7,626 nucleotides of DNA, taken from an uncultured Clostridia bacterium. GTDB lineage: Bacteria; Bacillota; Clostridia; Oscillospirales; Ruminococcaceae. Positions 1 through 4,566 of this stretch are shown in pieces. The position numbers and the translations under genes are program-made. Location: assembly GCA_947624425.1 (NCBI GenBank), contig CANQKG010000060.1:1-7626 (forward strand). Direction: 5' to 3'. Numbering within the stretch: position 1 is the stretch's first letter; each line of letters begins with the position of its first letter. A model generated the notes under the pieces. The model saw only the letters and a list, made by a program, of their open reading frames with translations, was not told the DNA's origin and made no database searches.

Positions 1-390
1 AGAGGAGGTCACGCAGACGTCGCAGATCGTTTTCAGCTCGGTGGTGGTGTTGATGTAGGCGACCACCGCATAATCGGGGTACTGCTTTTTCACCGCCGAG
101 ATGAGGTCTTTGTCCATCTGCTCCGCCATCGGGCAGCCGGCGGTCGGATTGGCAAGGAGCACTTTCTTTTCGGGGGAGAGGAGCTTGACCGTCTCCGCCA
201 TGAACCGCACACCGCACATCAGCATGGTCTGCTGCGGCGCTTTGGCGGCCTCGACGCTTAACTTGAACGAGTCGCCGGTGATGTCGGCGATCTCCACGAT
301 CTCCCTTGCCTGATAGCTGTGGGCGAGAATGCAGACGTTCCGCTCCTGTTTCAGCCGTGTGATCTCCTTTTGCAGCTCGGTAATGGTCAT
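1..390 (-). CDS. nadA: Quinolinate synthase NadA, N-terminal 130 residues (cut by window edge)
   Basis: Quinolinate synthase is a cytosolic [4Fe-4S] enzyme that condenses iminoaspartate with dihydroxyacetone phosphate to give quinolinate in de novo NAD synthesis. The 130 visible codons are open to the window edge, and the family is about 300 residues. Seen: AHSYQAREIVEIAD at residues 23-36 (substrate-binding His/Tyr region), GDSFKLS at 39-45, CGVRFMAET at 59-67, then LSPEKKVLLANPTAGCPMAE at 71-90 with the first likely cluster cysteine Cys86. INTTTELK lies at 113-120 and CDVCVTSS at 123-130. The start is ATG at 390, with a GGAG Shine-Dalgarno 7 nt upstream (complement of 398-401). That ATG overlaps the hydE stop as ATGA, which predicts translational coupling. 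The C-terminal cluster cysteines are outside the window. Confidence 0.95.
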   Translation of the reverse strand, partial: MTITELQKEITRLKQERNVCILAHSYQAREIVEIADITGDSFKLSVEAAKAPQQTMLMCGVRFMAETVKLLSPEKKVLLANPTAGCPMAEQMDKDLISAVKKQYPDYAVVAYINTTTELKTICDVCVTSS

Positions 391-1439
391 AATCTGTCTC
401 CTTCTTTTTTTCGGTCGCCCACTGCGGTGACGATCCGGTATCCTGCCTCGGCAACCCGCTTTTCCAAGCTTGCGCGGCTCTCCGCCGCCTCCTCGTCGGT
501 GCAGATTTTGTTGTCGTATAGGGTATAAAGCCGCCGCACGCCGACCGGCGAGAGGTTCGGCATCACCACATTCGCGCCCGCTTTCAGTCCCATCTCCCGT
601 CCCTGCGGGTGGATCGTCCCCAGTGCCGTGGTGGAGGGGATCAGCGCCGTCGGAAAGAGAAGCCGCAGGATCGCCACCAGCCGGAGGGTCAGAGGCAGGC
701 TCCCGTTCGGGAAATCGGCAAAGGGCGTGTCTGCATGGGTCAAAAAAGGACCGATCCCGATCATGTCGGGCTGCAATTCCTGCAAAAATCGGAGGTCGGC
801 AATCAGATGCTCGGTTTTCTGGTAAGGCGATCCCACCATGAAGCCGGAGCCGACCTGGTACCCGATCCGTTTGAGCGCAAACAGGCAGTCCTTCCGGTGC
901 TGTAAGCTCATGCTGTCGGGATGGAGCTTTTTGTAATGCGCCTCGTTTGCCGTTTCGTGCCGCAGCAGGTAGCGGTTTGCCCCCGCTTCAAAGTACGCCC
1001 GGTAGCTTTCGGCGGACTTTTCTCCCAGCGAAAGGGTGATCGCGCAGTCGGGAAACCGGCGGCGTATCTCCGATACGATATGGCAGATCCGCTCGTCGGT
1101 AAACCACGGGTCCTCGCCCCCTTGCAGCACAAAGGTGCGAAAGCCGAGAGCATATCCCGTGTCGCAGCAGGCGAGGATTTCTTTCTCGCTCAGCCGGTAG
1201 CGGGCGGCGTTTCGGTTGCTTTTCCGGATCCCGCAGTAATAGCAGTCGTTTTTGCAGTAGTTCGAGATCTCGATCAGCCCGCGGATATACACCTCGTCCC
1301 CGTATACCTGCCGCCGCACCCGGTCGGCAGCGGCAAAGAGCGCGGCGTCGCAGCGGTCGGTCGCAAGCAGGGCGAACAGCGATTCGTCCGGCAGATCGCG
1401 GTCACGGCAAAGCGCCGCAACGGGATCGGTATTCGGCAT
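387..1439 (-). CDS. hydE: [FeFe]-hydrogenase H-cluster radical SAM maturase HydE
   Basis: HydE is a radical S-adenosylmethionine enzyme that acts with HydG and HydF to build the diiron subcluster of [FeFe]-hydrogenase, using the Fe(CO)2CN synthon made by HydG. From the chosen ATG the protein has 350 residues, the usual HydE length. Seen: the radical SAM motif CKNDCYYC with Cys62, Cys66 and Cys69, preceded by YIRGLIEISNY and followed by GIRKSN. QGGED lies at 106-110. The C-terminal part holds STTALGTIHPQGREMG and AGANVVMPNLSPVGVR, typical of HydE rather than BioB or PylB. The frame stays open to 1553, but that would need a TTG start without a ribosome site. ATG at 1439 has a GGGGGTGG-type site just upstream. 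The stop overlaps the nadA start (ATGA). No hydF, hydG or hydrogenase gene is in view, so the rest of the system must lie elsewhere. Confidence 0.95.
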   Translation of the reverse strand: MPNTDPVAALCRDRDLPDESLFALLATDRCDAALFAAADRVRRQVYGDEVYIRGLIEISNYCKNDCYYCGIRKSNRNAARYRLSEKEILACCDTGYALGFRTFVLQGGEDPWFTDERICHIVSEIRRRFPDCAITLSLGEKSAESYRAYFEAGANRYLLRHETANEAHYKKLHPDSMSLQHRKDCLFALKRIGYQVGSGFMVGSPYQKTEHLIADLRFLQELQPDMIGIGPFLTHADTPFADFPNGSLPLTLRLVAILRLLFPTALIPSTTALGTIHPQGREMGLKAGANVVMPNLSPVGVRRLYTLYDNKICTDEEAAESRASLEKRVAEAGYRIVTAVGDRKKEGDRL

Positions 1440-1463
1440 CTCTTTCCACCCCCTGTGAGTTTT

Positions 1464-1491
1464 ACTATACCATGAACGCAGTGAATGGTAT
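1464..1491 (-). promoter_or_regulatory. Inverted repeat and possible -10 just upstream of hydE
   Basis: ATACCAT (1467-1473) and ATGGTAT (1485-1491) form a 7-bp inverted repeat around an 11-nt loop, 28 nt upstream of the hydE ATG. On the minus strand the repeat overlaps a TATAGT (1469-1464) that could serve as a weak -10, but no convincing -35 lies 16-18 nt upstream. It could be an operator or an mRNA hairpin. The stronger promoter candidate is at 1578-1583. Confidence 0.3.
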
Positions 1492-1555
1492 TTGCCATCC
1501 AAAGCCGGTTGCCGTGCAGCGCAAAGCGCAAACGGCGAGGCGCTGGCAATCAAAA

Positions 1556-1584
1556 GTATAATAGCCGCTTCGCGGGTATTATAC
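1556..1584. promoter_or_regulatory. 29-bp palindrome carrying TATAAT on both strands (hydE upstream region)
   Basis: GTATAATA (1556-1563) mirrors TATTATAC (1577-1584). Inside them CCGC (1565-1568) pairs with GCGG (1572-1575) around a TTC loop, and one G-G mismatch is the only break. Each arm contains a TATAAT. The minus-strand copy (1583-1578) is preceded by TGG, an extended -10, and would start transcription near 1571, giving hydE-nadA a leader of about 130 nt. No good -35 is visible. The plus-strand copy has no gene downstream. It could be a promoter with a palindromic operator or another small dispersed palindrome. Confidence 0.4.
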
Positions 1585-1651
1585 CACAGTTTCTAGAAAA
1601 ATAAAAGTCCTTTCACAGAGGCTTTAACGGTTGCAATTAGATTTGCGGGTG

Positions 1652-1895
1652 TTTGAATCCCACCACCGCGCTTTAGCGCGGTCCCCCTCCCTTTCACAAG
1701 GGAGGCACTGGCGACCAAATTAGTTTTGATAGAAATTTAGCAAAGCATGCTGACAAAAGATCTCGTTTAACAAGCCAACGGAAGATTTTTCTTTTTTCAC
1801 TTATCCCATTTCAAACCACCATGCTGCCGTTCCTGTCAAAACCTCCCTTGTCAAAGGGAGGGGGACCATGCGGCAGCATGGTGGTGGGATTCAAA
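1652..1895. repeat. MITE/BIME-like element, copy 1 (244 bp)
   Basis: A non-coding element bounded by terminal inverted repeats TTTGAATCCC (1652-1661) and GGGATTCAAA (1886-1895). Each end carries two hairpins in mirror order. Left: a 7-bp stem ACCGCGC/GCGCGGT (1665-1682), then an 8-bp stem CCTCCCTT/AAGGGAGG (1686-1705). Right: CCTCCCTT/AAGGGAGG (1842-1861), then ACCATGC/GCATGGT (1865-1882). A roughly 136-nt linker joins the two ends and is recognisably shared with the copy at 4812-5052, so the unit moved or was copied as a whole. There is no transposase reading frame and no obvious target-site duplication. It lies 23 bp beyond the GIY-YIG stop codon. Confidence 0.85.
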
Positions 1896-1918
1896 AAGCA
1901 TTTTTGGTATCACAAATG

Positions 1919-2179
1919 CTACTTTTCCTCTGCCGAGCAGGCGGCGATCAGCGCTTCCTTCTCGGCGTGGGTCAGCTTTTTGAGCGCCGCTTCCCGCCGC
2001 AGCGCTTCGCTTTTGGTGGCAAACGCCTCGGTGTAAACTAACTCCACCGGCAGGCGGGAGCGGGTGTACTTCGCGCCCTTTTTGCGCATGTGCATGTTAG
2101 TCCGGCGGACGGGATCGGTGGTGTAGCCGCTGTAAAGGGTGCCGTCCGCACAGCGGAGCATATAGGCGTAATGGGTCAT
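1919..2179 (-). CDS. GIY-YIG nuclease-superfamily protein (UPF0213/YhbQ-like)
   Basis: An 86-residue single-domain GIY-YIG protein. Seen: the GIY-equivalent YAYML at residues 4-8 and the YIG-equivalent YSGYT at 16-20, the conserved catalytic arginine in DPVRR (Arg25 or Arg26), and the metal-binding glutamate in LRREAALKKL (Glu63). These positions match the small UPF0213/YhbQ family. Some members have been reported to act on DNA, but their cell role is poorly settled, so no substrate is claimed. The frame extends upstream, but ATG at 2179 is preferred because the domain starts at once after it. It also overlaps the stop of the upstream 61-residue reading frame as ATGA. No Shine-Dalgarno precedes this ATG, which fits translation coupled to the upstream peptide. 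The element at 1652-1895 follows directly. Confidence 0.88.
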   Translation of the reverse strand: MTHYAYMLRCADGTLYSGYTTDPVRRTNMHMRKKGAKYTRSRLPVELVYTEAFATKSEALRREAALKKLTHAEKEALIAACSAEEK

Positions 2180-2361
2180 GGCCGCCAATCCGGTACGCGG
2201 GAGCCGCGATAGGTAAGCCTCCCGGTCTGCCCGATCCGGCAGCCGTCGTAAGAGATGGGAGAAACGGCAAGCCGCTCCCGCGGCAGCCGGACGATCACCG
2301 CCGTCCACAGTCCGACCACCGGACAGACGGCAAGTATACGCAAAACCGCGTTCCAATCCAT
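2176..2361 (-). CDS. Small single-pass membrane peptide, 61 residues, unknown function
   Basis: I do not recognise a family. The peptide begins MDWNAVLRILAVCPVVGLW and has one hydrophobic segment at about residues 5-25, followed by a polar, arginine-rich tail ending PDWRP. Support for a real gene comes from its signals. GGAGGTGG lies immediately upstream, with GGAGG 7 nt from the ATG at 2361, one of the best ribosome sites in the window. A good promoter lies at 2397-2425. Its stop codon overlaps the start of the GIY-YIG gene as ATGA. It may be a membrane protein in its own right or mainly a leader peptide that feeds ribosomes to the GIY-YIG gene. The GIY-YIG frame also runs through this stretch, but without a comparable ribosome site. 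Confidence 0.6.
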   Translation of the reverse strand: MDWNAVLRILAVCPVVGLWTAVIVRLPRERLAVSPISYDGCRIGQTGRLTYRGSRVPDWRP

Positions 2362-2396
2362 GCTTCCACCTCCGGCTGCGGATTTTGCCCATCCCT

Positions 2397-2425
2397 ATGA
2401 TACCACAACCGCCGCCGTTGCGCAA
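2397..2425 (-). promoter_or_regulatory. Promoter for the 61-residue peptide and GIY-YIG gene
   Basis: On the minus strand TTGCGC (2425-2420) is followed after 17 nt by TATCAT (2402-2397), which has the extended -10 TGG in front of it. Transcription would begin near 2390, about 30 nt before the start codon at 2361. It lies only 9 bp beyond the T-run of the terminator at 2434-2467, so the transcription units are cleanly separated. Confidence 0.6.
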
Positions 2426-2433
2426 GAAAGGGC

Positions 2434-2467
2434 AAAAAATTCCCCGAAGGCGTTTGCCTTCGGGGAA
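2434..2467 (-). terminator. Intrinsic terminator A (duplicate of the rpsI terminator), now ending the toxin-antitoxin operon
   Basis: A perfect 12-bp stem TTCCCCGAAGGC/GCCTTCGGGGAA (2440-2467) with a 4-nt loop is followed on the minus strand by six Ts (2439-2434). The sequence is identical to the rpsI terminator at 3285-3318. No T-run follows on the plus strand, so it acts in one direction. It lies within the 106-bp direct repeat. Confidence 0.92.
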
Positions 2468-2480
2468 TAGAGAAAACAGG

Positions 2481-2537
2481 TTATCTCTTTGAGAACTGCG
2501 GTGCGCGGCGGGCGGCCTTGAGGCCGTATTTCTTCTG
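2481..2537 (-). pseudogene. Detached rpsI 3'-end fragment
   Basis: On the minus strand this reads QKKYGLKAARRAPQFSKR and a TAA stop, the last 18 codons of ribosomal protein S9. It lacks a start codon and the rest of the gene. All differences from the intact rpsI copy within the 17 matching terminal codons are synonymous; the only amino-acid difference is Q for R at the junction codon. It sits directly downstream of the antitoxin stop codon (2539-2541) and is not expected to be translated. Confidence 0.88.
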
Positions 2538-2538
2538 T

Positions 2539-2826
2539 TTACTTCAACACGATCTGCACTTCTTTCCCCAAAGACTGCGCTACTTTTGTCAGAAAATCAA
2601 GAGACGGATTATACGTCCCGCTTTCCAGTCTGGAGATGTTGGATTTTTGTGTTCCGACTCTGAATGCAAGTTCCTCCTGCGTGATGTTTTGCTTTGCGCG
2701 TTCCTCTATGATTTGAGATACAATTTCATATCTCGGCTTCAACCTTTCGTATTCTTCCCTAAACTCAACGTCTTTCATCAAAATATCTTTCACTTCTGAA
2801 AATTTTGCTCCTGCTTTACTCATCAT
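2539..2826 (-). CDS. XRE-family antitoxin of a type II toxin-antitoxin pair
   Basis: A 95-residue helix-turn-helix protein (94 if the next ATG is used). The XRE/Cro-C1 domain covers about residues 36-88: ITQEELAFRVGTQKSNISRL (48-67) is the helix-turn-helix, followed by ESGTYNPSLDFLTKVAQSLG. The N-terminal 35 residues are charged and probably form the toxin-binding part. Such antitoxins neutralise the RelE/ParE-type toxin and repress their own promoter. The start at 2826 or 2823 is chosen because GAAGG at 2836-2832 is well spaced for either. The upstream ATG at 2841 is the first codon before that site. The start overlaps the toxin 3' end by 8-11 nt. The stop lies one base from the rpsI-derived repeat. 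Base composition is clearly more A+T-rich than in the neighbouring genes. Confidence 0.92.
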   Translation of the reverse strand: MMSKAGAKFSEVKDILMKDVEFREEYERLKPRYEIVSQIIEERAKQNITQEELAFRVGTQKSNISRLESGTYNPSLDFLTKVAQSLGKEVQIVLK

Positions 2827-3181
2827 AACACCTTCTCTCATAATCTTGTTTGTATCGCACTGCTCTGTCTAACTCATTTTTCGGGGTCTTGCCGGATTTT
2901 TTGGTAAAGCCGTTGAGCAATACAAAGGTCTTATTTTGAAAAGTAAAATAAAATATTCTGCTGATGTCGGATGAAAATTTAATTCTAAGCTCAAACAGAC
3001 CTTTGTATTTTTCGCCCTTTACCGGTTTGACATAAGGCTCTCTGAGATTTGCTCCGTGTTTTTCCAGCAGCTCAATTTCGGAAAACGCTTTGGCTCTCAT
3101 TTTAGGGTTTAGCGTAAACAAAAAATCCAGAACAGGGATATCGCCGTTTTCCTTTTTGTAATACTCAATTTGCCAATCCAT
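2816..3181 (-). CDS. RelE/ParE-superfamily toxin (HigB/phage Gp49-like)
   Basis: A 121-residue protein of the Gp49/HigB group of RelE/ParE-superfamily toxins, whose characterised members are mostly mRNA-cleaving enzymes acting at the ribosome. Seen: an N-terminal strand MDWQIEYY, the family-typical PVLDFL at 16-21, a helical stretch at 27-42, FELRIKF at 63-69, and DISRIFYF at 72-79 with basic Arg75. LLNGFTKKSGKTP at 88-100 is followed by ELDRA, a characteristic end of this family. The exact catalytic residues cannot be fixed by eye. ATG at 3181 is preferred over GTG at 3184 because GGGGG lies 6 nt before it and only 3 nt before the GTG. Toxin-first order, as in higBA, with an overlapping antitoxin downstream. 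It is A+T-rich compared with rpsI and rplM, which suggests transfer. Confidence 0.88.
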   Translation of the reverse strand: MDWQIEYYKKENGDIPVLDFLFTLNPKMRAKAFSEIELLEKHGANLREPYVKPVKGEKYKGLFELRIKFSSDISRIFYFTFQNKTFVLLNGFTKKSGKTPKNELDRAVRYKQDYERRCYDE

Positions 3182-3218
3182 CACGCACCCCCATATAGTA
3201 TATGTCGTCTCTATAGAC

Positions 3219-3242
3219 TATGTTATCATATATGATAACATA
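3219..3242. promoter_or_regulatory. Perfect 24-bp palindrome, probable antitoxin operator
   Basis: The twelve bases TATGTTATCATA (3219-3230) are followed directly by their exact reverse complement (3231-3242). The palindrome fills the spacer of the toxin-antitoxin promoter and covers five of its six -10 bases. Binding of a dimeric XRE antitoxin, alone or with toxin, would block RNA polymerase. This is the usual autoregulatory arrangement of such operons; binding itself is inferred. Confidence 0.85.
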
Positions 3243-3248
3243 AGTCAA
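3220..3248 (-). promoter_or_regulatory. Toxin-antitoxin operon promoter
   Basis: On the minus strand TTGACT (3248-3243) is followed after 17 nt by TAACAT (3225-3220). The predicted start near 3213 leaves a leader of about 30 nt to the toxin ATG. The spacer and most of the -10 lie inside the 24-bp palindrome, so the promoter should be repressed by its own antitoxin. Confidence 0.72.
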
Positions 3249-3282
3249 GATTTTTTGAAAGGGCGATCTATATCTTTCTTAC

Positions 3283-3388
3283 GCAAAAAATTCCCCGAAG
3301 GCGTTTGCCTTCGGGGAATAGAGAAAACAGGTTATCTTTTCGAGAACTGCGGAGCGCGGCGGGCGGCTTTGAGGCCGTATTTCTTCCG
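3283..3388 (-). repeat. 106-bp direct repeat, copy B (intact rpsI 3' end plus terminator)
   Basis: Matches 2432-2537 at 101 of 106 positions. This copy includes the last codons of the complete rpsI gene and its terminator. The 745 bp between the two copies hold only the toxin-antitoxin operon and its promoter. Confidence 0.93.
3285..3318 (-). terminator. Intrinsic terminator B of the rplM-rpsI operon
   Basis: A 12-bp perfect stem (3291-3302 with 3307-3318), loop GTTT, then six Ts on the minus strand (3290-3285). It starts 13 bp past the rpsI stop codon and separates the ribosomal operon from the toxin-antitoxin promoter at 3248. Confidence 0.93.
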
Positions 3389-3730
3389 CTCCTTCATTCT
3401 CGGGTCGCGGGTCAAGAAGCCCGCTTTCTTGAGCGCCGGACGCAGCTCGGGGTCGAACTGGAGCAGCGCGCGGGACAAGCCGTGCCGGATCGCGCCTGCC
3501 TGACCGGTCACGCCGCCGCCCGCAACGGTGCAGACGATGTCGAACTTGCCGAGGGTGTCGGTCAGATTCAGGGGCTGACGGACGATCAGCTTCAGCGTTT
3601 CCAGACCGAAATAGTCGTCGATGTCCCGTCCGTTGATGGTGATGGAGCCGCTGCCCTCATAGACGCGCACCCGGGCTACCGAGTGCTTTCTCCGGCCGGT
3701 ACCGTAAAAATAAGGTTTCGATTCATACAT
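3332..3730 (-). CDS. rpsI: 30S ribosomal protein S9
   Basis: S9 is a small-subunit protein whose C-terminal tail reaches the P-site tRNA. The 132-residue length is normal. Seen: YFYGTGRRKHSVARVRVYEG at residues 7-26, NGRDIDDYF, the family signature GGGVTGQAGAIRHGLSRAL at about 71-89, and the basic tail ending RRAPQFSKR. The terminal SKR is the conserved tRNA-contacting end. AAGGAGG precedes ATG 3730 by 9 nt. It follows rplM after a 21-bp gap, the usual L13-S9 pairing, and ends in terminator B. Its last 18 codons and the terminator are duplicated at 2432-2537. If that duplication arose by site-specific integration, the present 3' end may have been brought in by the element and the original may be the detached copy. 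Confidence 0.98.
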   Translation of the reverse strand: MYESKPYFYGTGRRKHSVARVRVYEGSGSITINGRDIDDYFGLETLKLIVRQPLNLTDTLGKFDIVCTVAGGGVTGQAGAIRHGLSRALLQFDPELRPALKKAGFLTRDPRMKERKKYGLKAARRAPQFSKR

Positions 3731-3751
3731 AATGTCAAGCCTCCTTCCGTC

Positions 3752-4180
3752 TTACAGCTCGCAGCTTTCGGGATTCTGGGCGGCGTGGAGATGCTCCGCG
3801 CCGGCGTAGACCCGCAGGCGGGTGAGAGCCTTTCTGCCCAGCGCATTGTGCGGGAGCATACCGGTTACCGCCAGCTTCATGGCGAACTCGGGACGCTCGG
3901 CCATCAGCTTGTCGTAGCGAACCTCCTTGAGGCCGCCGATCCAGCCGGTGTGCCGGCGATAGAACTTCTGCGTTTTCTTGTTTCCGGTCAGCACCGCTTC
4001 GGCACAGTTGATGATGATCACATGGTCGCCGCAATCCACATGGGGTGTAAAGGACGGCTTATGCTTTCCGCGGAGCAGATGGGCGGCTTTGGCGGCCACG
4101 TGACCCAGCGGTTTGCCCGCCGCGTCCAGCACATACCAGTTCCGCTTCACATCCGCCGGTTTTGTCATGGTGGTAGACAT
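3752..4180 (-). CDS. rplM: 50S ribosomal protein L13
   Basis: L13 is an early-assembly large-subunit protein. The 142-residue length is normal. Seen: NWYVLDAAGKPLGHVAAKAA at residues 14-33, LRGKHKPSFTPHVDCGDHVI (36-55), VLTGNKKTQKFYRRHTGW, and the C-terminal signature MLPHNALGRKALTRLRVYAG. The following segment reads HLHAAQNPE, where many L13 proteins have HPHAAQNPE. GGAGG lies about 10 nt upstream of ATG 4180, and a near-consensus promoter lies at 4221-4249. The predicted leader is only about 34 nt, too short for the longer structured L13 leaders known in some Firmicutes. Cotranscribed with rpsI. Confidence 0.98.
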   Translation of the reverse strand: MSTTMTKPADVKRNWYVLDAAGKPLGHVAAKAAHLLRGKHKPSFTPHVDCGDHVIIINCAEAVLTGNKKTQKFYRRHTGWIGGLKEVRYDKLMAERPEFAMKLAVTGMLPHNALGRKALTRLRVYAGAEHLHAAQNPESCEL

Positions 4181-4220
4181 GATAGGGTTTCCTCCGTTTC
4201 ATAAATTTATCAGCCTGCCC

Positions 4221-4249
4221 ATTATAGCGCAGGCGAAAGCCGGCGTCAA
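4221..4249 (-). promoter_or_regulatory. Promoter of the rplM-rpsI operon
   Basis: On the minus strand TTGACG (4249-4244), a 17-nt spacer, then a perfect TATAAT (4226-4221). Transcription would start near 4214, 34 nt before the rplM ATG. A 10-bp palindrome ATAAATTTAT (4201-4210) lies just after the predicted start. Confidence 0.86.
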
Positions 4250-4566
4250 GCCCTTTTTGGCGGTTTTTTTGATTTATAGCCCTCATTCTCTCGATTTCTC
4301 TTTGTTTTTCTCGATTTCTCGCGATATCTCGTTTGCCGTTTCATTTTTTGCAAATCGGGGAATTTTGTGCAGAACGGCGGAAAACGGCGTTTGGTTTTAT
4401 GCAAATTGCCATTAACATTTGGTATAAAACGGGGCGAAAATTCGTTTTCGTGGAAAAGTCTGTGGAAAAGGTGGAAAACAAAACGGACAAAACTCCCGCA
4501 ATTTGCAGACTTTTCCGGTTCATTCGGTATAAACCCCGGTGGAAAACGGTATAATACAAAAAGTAA
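4250..4566. other. A+T-rich non-coding spacer upstream of rplM
   Basis: No convincing gene is present; a long minus-strand open frame here lacks recognisable protein features. Two short repeats are visible. TCTCGATTTCTC occurs at 4289-4300 and 4309-4320. GTGGAAAA occurs four times, at 4450-4457, 4462-4469, 4471-4478 and 4539-4546. A plus-strand TATAAT at about 4550 has no -35 partner. Confidence 0.5.

Larger units (their letters stand above)
2432..2537 (-). repeat. 106-bp direct repeat, copy A (rpsI 3' end plus terminator)
   Basis: Positions 2432-2537 match 3283-3388 at 101 of 106 positions without gaps; the differences are at 2487, 2490, 2502, 2517 and 2536. Similarity stops at both ends of this interval. 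The two copies bracket the toxin-antitoxin operon and nothing else, as expected for attachment-site duplication or for insertion by recombination at the rpsI 3' end. Confidence 0.93.

Noticed and set aside
1440..1553. N-terminal extension of HydE to 388 residues
   Set aside because: It would need a TTG start without a ribosome site, and the extra residues match nothing in HydE; ATG 1439 gives the normal length and cysteine spacing.
1652..1895. CRISPR array suggested by repeated hairpins
   Set aside because: There are no regularly spaced short direct repeats with unique spacers; the hairpins are arranged in inverted order within one element.
2180..2425. N-terminal extension of the GIY-YIG protein to 168 residues
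   Set aside because: The added sequence is Arg/Gly/Ala-rich without features and overlaps a better-supported coupled peptide gene; the domain starts right after ATG 2179.
3305..4204. A 299-residue plus-strand frame opposite rpsI and rplM
   Set aside because: Antisense to two unmistakable ribosomal protein genes.
4450..4546. Replication origin based on DnaA-box-like motifs
   Set aside because: None of the motifs is a full TTATCCACA match, and there is no dnaA, dnaN or typical unwinding region nearby.
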